A DNA stretch of 64,000 bases from Nannobrachium achirus. Its lineage: Eukaryota; Chordata; Actinopteri; Myctophiformes; Myctophidae. Where the stretch lies: the NCBI GenBank assembly GCA_963921795.1, contig OY997640.1, forward strand, positions 9,755,237 to 9,819,236. Reading direction: 5' to 3'. The notes beneath the pieces are model-generated. The model saw only the letters and a program-made list of their open reading frames with translations, ran no database searches and was not told the DNA's origin. The position numbers and the translations under genes are program-made. Below, one piece after another: positions 26,956-37,300 of the stretch (the first letter of the stretch is position 1; each line of letters opens with the position of its first letter).

Positions 26956-28734
26956 ATGGAGCAGCCTTGTGTTAAAAAACCTCGCAGGGTTGCAAGTGAG
27001 ACCACACGGGAGCAAAAACAAGGGCGTGAAAATGACGGAAAACATACAAAGACACACTGCCAGGATGCCAAAGTCCAAGCTCTGTTGGCTCTGTCGAACT
27101 ACTGCCAAGAACAATGGGTGGACAAAGTCATCCGATTGCACATGACTCGAGGGACAAAGCGTAAGATGGTCTTACTGAGCGGCGATGCGGGTTGTGGGAA
27201 ATCGTACGCCATAGCAATGCTTGAGCGTAAGCTGAAAATACTGAATGTGAGTGTAACCCTGAGTGCGATGACCAACAAAGCAGCGGGAACGCTGGCAGAG
27301 ACATGTGGCGCGGGCACCGTGTACACCTTTCACAAAATGATGGGTTACAAAAGACATCTGCTGAACGACAAATCCACCACAGAAGAGTTCAAGCAATTGT
27401 ATTACCAAACATACTTTCCCTCTATGGCTAATTTCAGAAACCTGAGGCTCAAACCTTGCGACAACACACAAAGCAGAGTGCACAGTTGTACACATTTTCG
27501 ACCAGAGTCCTGTGGCGTGTGCAGCAATGCGATGGCGCCCATGAGAACGAATAACTTCCAAGGTCTTAGTTTGGAAAACACGCCACTGTTCGTGGGATCC
27601 AACGTGCTCATCATCGACGAGTACGGACTGATGACAGCAGACGCGTTCGAAAAAATGCAATGCTGTTTGGATTTGTACTACGACTCGCCCAACGGACCTC
27701 TGATAATCTTCGCAGGAAGCGTGTCCCAGTTGCAGCCGCCGGGAACCAACCCTCGCATATGGCAGACGGACACATTTGAGACTTCGCTGGCTCTTTCGAC
27801 CTCGCTCTTTGTCAACAGAAGGATGTTTGTGGACCCGGCCTACTCTGAAGCAGTCGCCTATCTGCAGTTCAACACCGTCACAGAGGACGCTCGGCGTATA
27901 TTCCACAGTCAGGTGAAGGTCTCACTTCAGGAGGTTATGAGACCTGACTACGAGCCGGAAAAATTAAGGATATTTCACCAAGACTCCCAAGTGGCCGCTT
28001 TCACGGGCTCGTATCTGACATCGATTGAGCAGAAAAAAATACTCACAGGGGACAAGTACATAAGGACGGACCGTTTGCCCAGAAGGGGTTCGGGACCCTC
28101 GGTACCGTGGTATGACGCCATGAAACAGGCTACACAAGCATTCCCGAAGCTGTTTAGTGTACCAAAGGTGTACAAAGACGCAACTCAGCAGGATTATCTG
28201 AAAGTGAACAAGCTGTGGATTGGCTGTAGAGTCAAACTCATATGGCATATGGACACTAACGGGATACAGATACTCAAAGACAAGAGATCCTCTTTTGTCA
28301 ACCTGCTCGACCAAGATCAGAGCAGTAAAGTCTCAGATGCCGAGGGTACGGTCACGGCGATAAAGTACAACACAACTAAAGGTTACAACGAGTTCACAGT
28401 CAAGGGAGACAGCGGCGTCTTGTACAACGTTGGCATATCCGAGTGGCTCCATCAAAACTGGATTGTGAGTTCACACCCCTTAGCTTGCCTCTTAGCGATG
28501 AATACCTATGATTGCCAAGGTGCTACAGTAAAGGGCGGAGTACTGTATCACCCCCCCGCAAATTTCAATCGCTCTCCTTTAAAACCTTCAGTGTACGTTG
28601 TGCTTTCCAGAGTGGTGACCAGAGACAATCTGGAAATGACAAACTGCAACTTTGCTGAAACAGTTGGAACCGTACAGCTATATCCGAGCCAGTTGCTAGC
28701 ATATCGCAAGAGAGTTGAAATGAACTACTCCTAA
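26956..28734 (+). CDS. UL5-like superfamily 1 DNA helicase
   Basis: 592 aa from the ATG at 26956; the longer frame begins with GTG. SF1 motifs are present in order: Walker A GDAGCGKS (residues 76-83), Ia SAMTNKAAGTL, Walker B LIIDEYG (D221, E222), motif III AGSVSQLQPPG, a late DCQGATVKGGVLY block and motif VI VVLSRV (about 547-553). It belongs with the Pif1/UL5 group of helicases and would unwind DNA at the fork with the primase encoded at 8771. It corresponds to ORF25 of the catfish alloherpesvirus by family and by its downstream neighbours. All motifs look intact. Confidence 0.9.
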   Translation: MEQPCVKKPRRVASETTREQKQGRENDGKHTKTHCQDAKVQALLALSNYCQEQWVDKVIRLHMTRGTKRKMVLLSGDAGCGKSYAIAMLERKLKILNVSVTLSAMTNKAAGTLAETCGAGTVYTFHKMMGYKRHLLNDKSTTEEFKQLYYQTYFPSMANFRNLRLKPCDNTQSRVHSCTHFRPESCGVCSNAMAPMRTNNFQGLSLENTPLFVGSNVLIIDEYGLMTADAFEKMQCCLDLYYDSPNGPLIIFAGSVSQLQPPGTNPRIWQTDTFETSLALSTSLFVNRRMFVDPAYSEAVAYLQFNTVTEDARRIFHSQVKVSLQEVMRPDYEPEKLRIFHQDSQVAAFTGSYLTSIEQKKILTGDKYIRTDRLPRRGSGPSVPWYDAMKQATQAFPKLFSVPKVYKDATQQDYLKVNKLWIGCRVKLIWHMDTNGIQILKDKRSSFVNLLDQDQSSKVSDAEGTVTAIKYNTTKGYNEFTVKGDSGVLYNVGISEWLHQNWIVSSHPLACLLAMNTYDCQGATVKGGVLYHPPANFNRSPLKPSVYVVLSRVVTRDNLEMTNCNFAETVGTVQLYPSQLLAYRKRVEMNYS

Positions 28735-28762
28735 AGAAAAAGAAGAAGGAAAAAAAGGAACC

Positions 28763-29146
28763 ATGAATTCTCACTGGCATCTTCTCACGCTTCAAGAGCT
28801 GTTAACATGTTCGCCTGAACGCCATCCGGAAGAAGATCCTCGACGGAGCAACGACAATCCGAAGCCTCCGCGAGCAAGGCAGTCGGACAATCTCAGCGAT
28901 TATATATTGCTGCGATGGTGCCCATGGTTTATTGGCACATTTGGAGCTTTGACCGAAAGACATATTAACATGCTGACCAGGCAGGTGCTCTTGGACCAAA
29001 AATCAATTCCTCTCGGTTTGATGACCGCGTTTGCTTTCGCTGTACATATCCTAAGACAACCAAACAGCACACAAGCTAGCGTTTGGTACAAGCACCGCGA
29101 GTTGGCTGAATCGTATCTGCTAAAAAACACAACTCCGGTAGACTGA
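28763..29146 (+). CDS. Small conserved-position viral protein
   Basis: 127 aa, starting at ACCATGA 28 bases after the helicase stop. The N-terminal third is Pro/Arg-rich and probably disordered; the rest is predicted helical with a Trp-rich patch (RWCPWFIG). No family is recognised. It sits between helicase and candidate triplex protein, the place of ORF26 in the catfish virus, which is a positional argument only. Confidence 0.6.
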   Translation: MNSHWHLLTLQELLTCSPERHPEEDPRRSNDNPKPPRARQSDNLSDYILLRWCPWFIGTFGALTERHINMLTRQVLLDQKSIPLGLMTAFAFAVHILRQPNSTQASVWYKHRELAESYLLKNTTPVD

Positions 29147-29194
29147 GAAGAAGTGGACTTGGCAAGATTTGAGACCTGACGAATCTGAGCGACC

Positions 29195-30061
29195 ATGAGC
29201 AGCACGCGAATATACGAGCCCATCAGAATATACACACACGAGTTGACAGAACACCGATCACAGAGCGACTCGATGCCGTACGGTGCTTATCAGTATGACT
29301 CTTTCAACAACTACCTGCCTGAAGGACTGTTTCATTTCGTGAAAAACGGGTTCTATGTCCCTACATTACACGGACTGTCTGATAAGTACATTATGGACTT
29401 GAAAGAAGTGTCTCTCTCCGGCGGCACCAATTCGATGTCTAATCAGACATTTCTGGATTCACCTCACACTCACGAAGTCACCTTGATCAACACTGGTTCT
29501 CAGGATCTCAGGCAAGGCGACGGTTTTTGTGTTCAGCTGCCGAACGGTGAAGACGTTGCTACACAGAAAGAGTTTGGCCGCACCGTCGACTTTCAAAATG
29601 TGAACAATGGGATTTGGGGAGGTCTGCTTGCTATCAGAAAAGTAAACTCTGAGCTAGGAGGTTGTCCGGTGGAAGAGTTTTTACAAGTTATCAAAAACGA
29701 CGAAGAGTTCGATTGCAGCCAGTTGATATCGCCTTACGCGCCCCAGGCCGTCAATTCCATTATGAGAATGATTGCAACCGGAGGATTCTACTCTAGAGTA
29801 CCTATCCATGCCAGACAAGCTGCTGCAAATGTCATCAATGAAGAATACGACGGGGTGTACGATGTGAATATGATAGTGCAAGATCGCGATACGGGCCTAT
29901 ACGTACGCGACATGATTTGCCTCGTTGCGCCCATTTGGGAAAGTATGCAAGGGTTTGCTACAGGGCAAGTGGTTCGAGCTTGCAAAGGAGAAAATAGCAG
30001 TGTGATCAAACCTGGTGATAGATTTGCAGCATTTTTGAGGGTTGGTAGATGGCTGAAATAA
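29195..30061 (+). CDS. Candidate capsid triplex protein 2
   Basis: 288 aa, starting at ACCATGAGC. No signal peptide or transmembrane segment. The composition is that of a soluble beta-rich structural protein. The call rests mainly on context: helicase, small protein and triplex protein occur in this order as ORF25-27 in the catfish alloherpesvirus, and the length is near what I expect for the VP23-like triplex subunit. It would join capsomers in the procapsid. A structure or profile comparison is needed. Confidence 0.5.
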   Translation: MSSTRIYEPIRIYTHELTEHRSQSDSMPYGAYQYDSFNNYLPEGLFHFVKNGFYVPTLHGLSDKYIMDLKEVSLSGGTNSMSNQTFLDSPHTHEVTLINTGSQDLRQGDGFCVQLPNGEDVATQKEFGRTVDFQNVNNGIWGGLLAIRKVNSELGGCPVEEFLQVIKNDEEFDCSQLISPYAPQAVNSIMRMIATGGFYSRVPIHARQAAANVINEEYDGVYDVNMIVQDRDTGLYVRDMICLVAPIWESMQGFATGQVVRACKGENSSVIKPGDRFAAFLRVGRWLK

Positions 30062-30104
30062 AATGAAATTTGAAATGTGTGTTGTATGTGTGTTCTGTAA
30101 AAAA

Positions 30105-30151
30105 AATAAAAATAAACAACAAACTTTAAATCAAACACGGTTCACTTTATT
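30105..30151. terminator. Opposed polyadenylation signals
   Basis: AATAAA at 30105-30110 follows the triplex candidate. TTTATT at 30146-30151 is AATAAA on the minus strand and implies a minus-strand transcript from the region 30150-30560. Confidence 0.6.
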
Positions 30152-30338
30152 TTTTGTTACAAATGAGAAACATAGACAAAAAGAAAAGAGTCAGAAACAC
30201 AGTGCCGATTAAATTATTTGTTTCCGAGGGTTGTACATCAAGAATCTTTTTTTTTCTTTCACATGGCTCTTGTTCTGGTCTCTCTTAGATGCATGTTTCT
30301 TCTGCATGGCTTTGTCAGAAATACCGCCGTTGGAGTTC

Positions 30339-30560
30339 TTAGAACTGCTGTGATGGTGATCTCTTTTCTACACAATCTTTTAGAGAGATAGATTTCACAG
30401 ATGCTGCCTCAAGGTCATCCACAATTTCGGATGGGTTGTGCATATATAAATGGCAAAATTCACAGTGATACTGGTAATTCTTGCGCCTGTTGGTGACTTT
30501 GGCAGTATCCGTATTCCCAATCTCCTGGATATTATTTTCTGACTCACCCTTGAAATTCAT
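30339..30560 (-). CDS. Possible small minus-strand gene with CxxC motif
   Basis: 73 codons from an ATG at 30558-30560, including HCEFCHLYMH, which could bind zinc. Support is a minus-strand AATAAA downstream (30151-30146) and the lack of any other gene here. Downstream, in another frame, a basic open stretch continues to about 30220, so an intron or frameshift may be present; AAGGGTGAGTC just after the ATG resembles a splice donor. Its ATG is only 9 bases from that of the divergent gene at 30569. Weakly supported. Confidence 0.3.
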   Translation of the reverse strand: MNFKGESENNIQEIGNTDTAKVTNRRKNYQYHCEFCHLYMHNPSEIVDDLEAASVKSISLKDCVEKRSPSQQF

Positions 30561-30568
30561 ACACAATC

Positions 30569-32104
30569 ATGGAAAAGCAGAAGGCGCAACTTTCCACTGA
30601 TGATTTCAAACCTCTTTTGGGCATTGTAGCTAAAGCCTTGACAGAGGTCCCCGATTGGACACTGGAATACCATGTTAAAGTAAACATCTTCACGGGAGAC
30701 AGAGCCACGGATGTGAGCCTCTCGGGTGTTGAACGCGAGAGACTGGGAGATTTCATATCTCTTAGATATGATGAATTTCCTGAATTAGTTTCATTACATT
30801 CAGCTTTGACCAATAGTTGCAGAGTTTTCGCATCTGCCTTGCGCAGAGATCTGGAGCAAGCAAGCTTGCTTGGTACCCGAAACTCCAGCTGGGAGGAAGG
30901 AGAGGACAATCAGGAGATCATTTTCAGAATGTATTTGTTAGGGTTAAAAGAGAGACGCATGGTCATTTCATTTGGCGACGCCATAACACAAGAGATCCGA
31001 AAGTACACCCTGGCCATGATCGAAGCTGAACAGATCTGGGCTGATGTGACCTCTCTGACATACTACATGATGCTGGAATTGTTGAGTCGCGTCGACGAGA
31101 GCGCTGATGTGGATGGCAGGGAGAGTGAAAGCTTAGTCCGTGATCTTTCATCTGCATTAGCCCACACGCCAAAAAGTATTCTCTATTCTGAACTTTTGCT
31201 ATGCACAACGCATAGCACCTGCGACAGTCATGAACGTGAATGGCCAAAGGATGTCATCTGGAGCACTGATGAATGTGAATGGGACCAATTTGGAAAAACA
31301 GTTAGACCTGCCATGGCATCCTTGGTTAGGAGAATTGTTACCACCGGGGGGACCATACCGCGTATTCATCTGCAGGTAGATTGGCATCTGAACATCGCTG
31401 AAGGACCCACAAAGCAGTACATAGGGTACTCCCATTTCCCGGGGCTCCAAACAATTGTGGAGACCATACTCAAAGACGAAAAGTGCCAAAGGCCCTTGTT
31501 TAAGAGATTGCATGCATTTGCATCTGCAGTGCGAAGAGCTCTCAAAAGAGCCGGCTTGGGTGCAGCCAACTCGAGCGAAGAGGTGGTTTTTACACTGGCA
31601 TGGTGGAACATGGTGAACAAATTTGAAATTTTGTCATTTGGCGAAAGAACCACGGAACATGTGAAAAGGGAATCTCTGTGTGTGGAACAGAAAAGCATCT
31701 GGGAAGCTATGGAGACTATGCTCTGCAAAGTTGTGACCGAAGCCTTGGAATTCTTAGAAGATGCTAATCTGACCAAAGCCCTCAAAGGTGCCAATAGCAA
31801 AAAGCATTGCAGAACTAAGAAAATGAGTAAGAAGAACAAGAAGGAGAAGAGCAGCAGCTGTGCAAATATACACTCAGCATACCATGTGCCCGATGGACTT
31901 GAACGAGTGAAAGTGTTATCTGAGAATTCTGAATCTGAGGATTCTCCAGAGCTGGAATGGATAGGAACGCACTATGGTGCAGCAGCGACTGGATGGCTCC
32001 CCGATTCAGTCCGGGATAAAGGGTTGGACAGGCTCTCGTTGCTGGCGGCCAACCAGATGCCAGCCTTGTGGCAGATACCAGTGTCACAAGGCCCCGAATA
32101 CTAA
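30569..32104 (+). CDS. Unassigned 511-aa protein with an internal domain duplication
   Basis: 511 aa from ATCATGG. Two parts align with each other by eye: about residues 84-190 and 313-400 share FASA-RR, an NSS turn, EIIF/EVVF, a SFGDAIT/SFGERTT block and an E-x-IW segment. The protein is therefore a tandem of two related helical domains. Near the C-terminus is a strongly basic stretch (KKMSKKNKKEK), a probable nuclear signal, followed by an acidic Ser/Glu run. No family is recognised. AATAAA lies at 32420. Confidence 0.65.
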   Translation: MEKQKAQLSTDDFKPLLGIVAKALTEVPDWTLEYHVKVNIFTGDRATDVSLSGVERERLGDFISLRYDEFPELVSLHSALTNSCRVFASALRRDLEQASLLGTRNSSWEEGEDNQEIIFRMYLLGLKERRMVISFGDAITQEIRKYTLAMIEAEQIWADVTSLTYYMMLELLSRVDESADVDGRESESLVRDLSSALAHTPKSILYSELLLCTTHSTCDSHEREWPKDVIWSTDECEWDQFGKTVRPAMASLVRRIVTTGGTIPRIHLQVDWHLNIAEGPTKQYIGYSHFPGLQTIVETILKDEKCQRPLFKRLHAFASAVRRALKRAGLGAANSSEEVVFTLAWWNMVNKFEILSFGERTTEHVKRESLCVEQKSIWEAMETMLCKVVTEALEFLEDANLTKALKGANSKKHCRTKKMSKKNKKEKSSSCANIHSAYHVPDGLERVKVLSENSESEDSPELEWIGTHYGAAATGWLPDSVRDKGLDRLSLLAANQMPALWQIPVSQGPEY

Positions 32105-32515
32105 CCGATGAGTCTACTGACGTTATATGTAGACCTTCTAAGAGTAGTCAAGGAAGCTAGGGAGTGGTGGGCTGGTATTCAGATGATAGTCAAGCCATTG
32201 GGGCCAATGTGATGGCTCTGTGGGCTGCTCAGCGATCTCTCTATAACGCTGCTGCTACTCAAAGATTGACAATTTCAGACTCCAACAGTTCCTTGATTGG
32301 CCTGAAACTGACGGCTCGTAGGTTGTGGTAACTACACTAACTTGGGACTCACGAGGATAGTTTTTAATGTGCATGTTTAAAAACTTGGGGCTATGATGTC
32401 ATCTTGAAACAGAAGGTTTAATAAAAAATGATACATAAGACATTTTTGATATGTTTTTGTTGTTTATTCCATACAATACAACAGTCAAATATTCTTGCTG
32501 GCATACAATACATTG
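32105..32515. terminator. 3' spacer with opposed polyadenylation signals
   Basis: No gene is seen in 32105-32410. AATAAA at 32420-32425 (plus) and TTTATT at 32463-32468 (AATAAA on minus) mark the convergence of the gene at 30569 with the minus-strand block 32516-40222. Confidence 0.6.
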
Positions 32516-32926
32516 TTATACATTTTCAAGGTCTTCTTTCCTCGCACGTTTTTTTTTCTTCATACACAATGGTTTTTTCCACATTACAGTCTGAGGTCTG
32601 TTCTTGGTCACCATTGGTCGTCGAAGATCCCAGGATTTCTGTCTTTCTGCTCTACAGCTCGGTTTCGACTTTTCACATTTTTCAGTATACTTTTGAGTCA
32701 AATAAAGTTTTGTTTCAGATAAAGTGCGTTCTCTATCCAACCGGTGTTGACTCAAAGCTGACCTCTTCCACTGTAGATTCACCATAGTAGTTACAGGTCC
32801 TGTTCCATAGTACACGAGAGCGTCGTATGAACAGTCAGAGTTTGCTTTAGTTAGCTTATCAGCGAAGTCTTTCTTGAACTCTGTCTCGCACTGCAAGCAG
32901 TTCCAAAACTCTTTCGAATGGCACAT
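32516..32926 (-). CDS. Possible small Lys-rich viral protein
   Basis: 136 codons if the ATG at 32924-32926 is used; this overlaps the end of the upstream gene by 68 bases in another frame. It contains CHSKEFWNCLQCE, a possible metal site, and a basic tail (KKKKRARK). It sits between that gene and the minus-strand AATAAA at 32468. Composition and position favour a real gene, but there is no recognised homology. Confidence 0.45.
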   Translation of the reverse strand: MCHSKEFWNCLQCETEFKKDFADKLTKANSDCSYDALVYYGTGPVTTMVNLQWKRSALSQHRLDRERTLSETKLYLTQKYTEKCEKSKPSCRAERQKSWDLRRPMVTKNRPQTVMWKKPLCMKKKKRARKEDLENV

Positions 32927-34391
32927 AGTAGCAGCAGGGTGTTTGCCACGCGCAGCTTCCGTGGCCTCCTCTTGAACACATGAACCCCACATGGTCTTGG
33001 TCGAACACGTAGATACCGTCGAGATCAAGCGGCTGGGGCGAGTCTCCCATTCGGACATAATCATGATGCAGCTGCCGCAGGACACAATAAGCGGTTATAT
33101 GTGAAAACAGCCAAACCAAAGACGCGATTTTTCTGTTGTAGCTGCTGGGCCTGGAAATGTTTTTCAGTTGCAACGTGACACCTTCGTCGTGCGAAAGTAA
33201 TATCATAGAGGTGCGATTGCACCGTAGTATGCTCTTGATGAGATTCCAAGCGGTTTCTGTTGAAAACCCTGATGCCACCAGGTGCTTAAATAACACCACT
33301 CTCTGGGCAAGGCTGGTGTATCGTGAGCTGTACCTTCGAGCCGGCGTTATGAGTGCGTCACACATGTAAGAAACCAGCCTATCGTTAGAGCCCGTGGCGG
33401 CTGCAGAAGCAAGGTTACGTCTGAGCTCTGCCACTGTGTGCAGCGCCGCAGCTCGGTCGTCACTCAGACGAGGATGGCGCCACTCAAGCTTACGTGACCG
33501 TAACCTGCTTCTGTTCAAAGATCCGTACAACTGACAGAGATATTGCAAAGGGTACGTGCTCAAATATCTAGGAGCTTTGAGTTCAGTGAGAGTGTGCAGG
33601 TGACATTTCATTCTGTTGTACATATCCTTACTCAGCATTTTTTGTTTTACAATCTCGTCTCTTATTTTCAACAGCCGAAGTTGGTCCATGAACTTTGACG
33701 TGAGCGGACTGCATTTATCACGCTCATCATCTACTGCGCGTGCAATCTCTGACGGTTCCGCTCGAACCATCTCGTGTCCTGTTTTGAATTGATACGTCTG
33801 ATCGTCCAAGATTTGGGCTGTGTGCTGAAAAGCTTCGTGTCGTAATGTGAAATGGAAACACGCTATGGTTTTCTTCACATCTTCCCAAGTGTCTAGAGTG
33901 ATTTCACTTTCAAACATGCATTCAGGGCATATCTTTGAGTCCATCGCAAGTTTTGGTACAATGGGATACTTCAGCATGAGCGCAAAAAAATTCTGGAGGT
34001 TTTCGAGCATGTTAAGCACATCTTCTCGAGAGCTGGTTACGAACTCTCTGTTCAACTTGAAAACCAACAATATAGTCTGAGCCATTGTTACTGCTTGATC
34101 GGGTTTGCAAGCTATTACATGGGCGTTGGCTATGCCGTACGCCGTGAGCCAGAGTACGTATTTGTTCACAAAGTCAAGACACGGTTCAGTCGGGAGCTCT
34201 GTGGCTACACGAGGTTCCGAAAAGGTATCCATGAAAAAACGGAGCTCTTCGGTCAGTTGTCCTGTGACTCTACTCAAACATGCGGAATTGTACAATTGCG
34301 CTATCACCGTGGCTTCTTCGCAACCGTCTTCTCCGTCGATTCCAACGCCCCTGCTGCTAGCAGATCTGCTACGGGATAATGTTCCTGCCAT
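32859..34391 (-). CDS. Unassigned viral protein, Cys/His-containing, 510 aa
   Basis: Start taken at the ATG 34389-34391; the longer frame begins with GTG. The N-terminus (MAGTLSRSRSASSRG) is Ser/Arg-rich. A CPEC pair occurs near residue 154, and further cysteines and histidines are spread to the C-terminus (CSRGGHGSC). The body is helical, with a basic middle part (SRLRSRKLEW). No family is recognised; Cys/His spacing loosely recalls herpesvirus packaging proteins, but that is a guess. Its start overlaps the end of the 1972-aa gene by 88 bases. Confidence 0.65.
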   Translation of the reverse strand: MAGTLSRSRSASSRGVGIDGEDGCEEATVIAQLYNSACLSRVTGQLTEELRFFMDTFSEPRVATELPTEPCLDFVNKYVLWLTAYGIANAHVIACKPDQAVTMAQTILLVFKLNREFVTSSREDVLNMLENLQNFFALMLKYPIVPKLAMDSKICPECMFESEITLDTWEDVKKTIACFHFTLRHEAFQHTAQILDDQTYQFKTGHEMVRAEPSEIARAVDDERDKCSPLTSKFMDQLRLLKIRDEIVKQKMLSKDMYNRMKCHLHTLTELKAPRYLSTYPLQYLCQLYGSLNRSRLRSRKLEWRHPRLSDDRAAALHTVAELRRNLASAAATGSNDRLVSYMCDALITPARRYSSRYTSLAQRVVLFKHLVASGFSTETAWNLIKSILRCNRTSMILLSHDEGVTLQLKNISRPSSYNRKIASLVWLFSHITAYCVLRQLHHDYVRMGDSPQPLDLDGIYVFDQDHVGFMCSRGGHGSCAWQTPCCYYVPFERVLELLAVRDRVQERLR

Positions 34392-37300
34392 TCGCTCAGA
34401 AACAGCATGAGTCCGATCCACCGTGGATCTTTTGAACACGCGGGATGTTTAACGTCTTTTCTGTTCAAAAGCGCCGGGTACAAACATGACAGTTTTGCAA
34501 ACAGCTTTGCTCCATGTTCGCTGGCAAATGTGTCAGGGTAGGCAAACGGCTGGCAGTCAAACAGTCCGTTGGTTCCACCGGCTGCTTCGCCAACAGTGTC
34601 AGGTAGAGGTTCAAATGTGTATGTGGGCATGTGATTTTTTCTGGGAACAAGGGTGTACCTGGTTATGGACCGTGCGATCTCTACCATGCGATTCCTGCCT
34701 TCCCGAACCACAACTGTAAGTTTCATCCGTGCCGGCTTTATGTTAGACAGCAGCTTGTTAGCTCCAGCCACCGCAGCAATTGCGAGATACACAAACCTTA
34801 TCCCAATTATATCCTCTTTGTCATGATACAACAGAGGTTGTAGCCCGCAGCCAAATGTGAAAACTGTGCACAGATCTTTTGTGAGCTCGGAAAAGCTGCA
34901 ATGTTTGTAGTATTTTACCACTCGACCGTCCGTAGACAGTTCAACTTTATTTTTGTAAGCATCGTTAGTTGTGGATTCTAGAACTACATGACCCTCTACC
35001 AGCGGCTCCACTGCCGTGAATTCAATCTGCAACCTCGAGTTTAGTGTAAGAAAGCAAGATAGACCGCTTTCATGCCACGTGCTTTCGAGTACCACGCTGT
35101 TCACAGTCCAGCCGGTTTCAATGTCGCTCACGTCACCGTCGTCAGTGTGGGAATCAGAATCACCCTCGTCGGCAAGACTCTCGCTTTCGAGCTCCCCGTC
35201 GAGGCTATCTGACGAATGGAGGCTCTCTGGGTCGTCAAAGTCATCCAAAGTCCACATTTGTAAGGAGTCGATGGCACTACGTGAAGGACTCAGAGTCCTT
35301 TCTGATTGTAAAAGAGACTTTGTGGAATCGATCACATTCCACACTCTCTCTTTAGAACGGAAGAGTTCACCGTCGGGGCTTCTGATGACCATCTCCACAG
35401 GCGTAGATGTTGAACATATGGCTTCGTATCGATCCGCCGACCGCCCCGTCTCCCACCTGTACTTTATTCTAGCCACGTTTCGGCAAAAACTACCCGAATC
35501 CCTTTTAACCCACGGTGTTTTCTCCCACATCTCTGGTCCTCTGATACCTTTGGGTAGGTCATGTATTTTACAGAAATCCTTCACCGAGGCTTTGCATCTA
35601 ATGTACAACACCGGGCAGTCGGACTGATCGTTCAGATGCTCTGACGCAAAGCTTGCCACGGCGTGAAACCCGGGATCCTTTTTAAGCATAGCAAGATTGT
35701 AGCTTTTTTGACTATCGTGAAGCACGAGGTTTCCTCGCGCCGATACGAAGACCACATCCGTAGAAGACGAAATGGCTTCAATCAGATCGGGTCTGCTGGT
35801 CGAACAAGACACAAGATAAACAGACCGCTCGGTTTTTAGCACGTCAAGTTTGTCTGGTAACGAATATACCCAAGGTACAACAGACCCGTGCTCGATGTCG
35901 GGTGTAAAAACTGTAACAGACCGAGACCTGAATGGGCCTGTGGCTCCCGCAAACCACACTAGGGCTCGTTGTATGTACTCGTACAGGCCTGCCTGAAAAC
36001 ATCTGATTTCCAAATCTTCGTGTGCCTGATCCGAGAGCATACGTTGACCTAAAACTGCCACAAACTCTGTAGCCGAACACACTTCAGCGTAGGTCACGTT
36101 GAAGTTATCGCTGTCAAGAGGATAACTCGGCTGCCATTCGGGGAGTTCTCCTTGATTCTCGACTGACGCGGGGCTGGCACACCACTGTCCAGGATTTACA
36201 ATCACAATCAGATTGGCCATGGGCACGATGGCTTTTGCGGAGAAGACGCTTAGAGGTTTGTTGCTTACTCTGCACAGACCTCTGGACCAAAGTTTTTCAG
36301 TGGGGCACACAAGAACACGAGAGCATATTACGAGGAATCCTTTCCACGCTTCCGGATCTTGTCTCACGGCTGTTCTGTAATCACTTTCCAGACCTTTGAT
36401 TTCCAAAGTGCGCTTGGAGTCTTGAGAGCAAGTCAGCATCAATCTTTTAGGAGGAGCAAGGCACATCCACTTGGTCACACCGGGCCCCGTTGACTGTCCT
36501 ATTGTTGTCAAACTGGCAGTCGTCGGACAATCCCATTCCCAATCTCGAGACGGCGGAGCTTTCCGATAACTCCAGATCAGAGTCGTTAAGAATTTCCAAG
36601 ACGCGCCTTCTGTTGCAGTGTAACCTTCCAGAGGATCCCGAGGTCCTTTGCGTACAAACATTTCATCCAGAACCACACTTTTAGGTCTACATTTTATCCT
36701 ATCTCCCTTTGCGATCGGATGAGGTTCAGGCCACTCCGGGTTCTCGTTTTTCTGAACGTCGGTCCTGTAAGATGAACTGCTCTCTACTACGATTGCTACC
36801 GATTCTAACTTGTGCACCAGGGGCCCGCATCCTTTCAGGTAGAACAAAGGCGATTCGGCTGCAAAAGCCACTGTGTGACCGTCTATCACAGACGTACCAG
36901 GCTGCCGAGATACCTTGTCTGTTTTAGTTTCCAATTTCATAAAAGACCAATTTCCTAAACTGGTTTTTACTTTGCGAGGGCTATTGTGCACTCTCTCAAA
37001 TATGTACACAGGACCAAGCGTTCTAGAATACGCAAGCAGTAGCAGTTCGGCTTCGTCGCCTCTAGGTAACAGCAGAGATCCTAAATGTAACTCGCAGGGC
37101 TCCAAAGGTTTGGGGTCACAGCAGCGAGCGAGCAACGGAGCGAGGCGATGATCCTGTGCGCACAGAAACGCGCCTATAATGTTCACTCGTACCCGGCGAG
37201 TGTGAAAGGGCTGATCCGTCCCTCTGGTCCACACCGAGGCCGATCTGTGTCTGGTTATAGTTATAAGCTTGTAATCGGAGAAACTGTTGACCCTGCAGCT

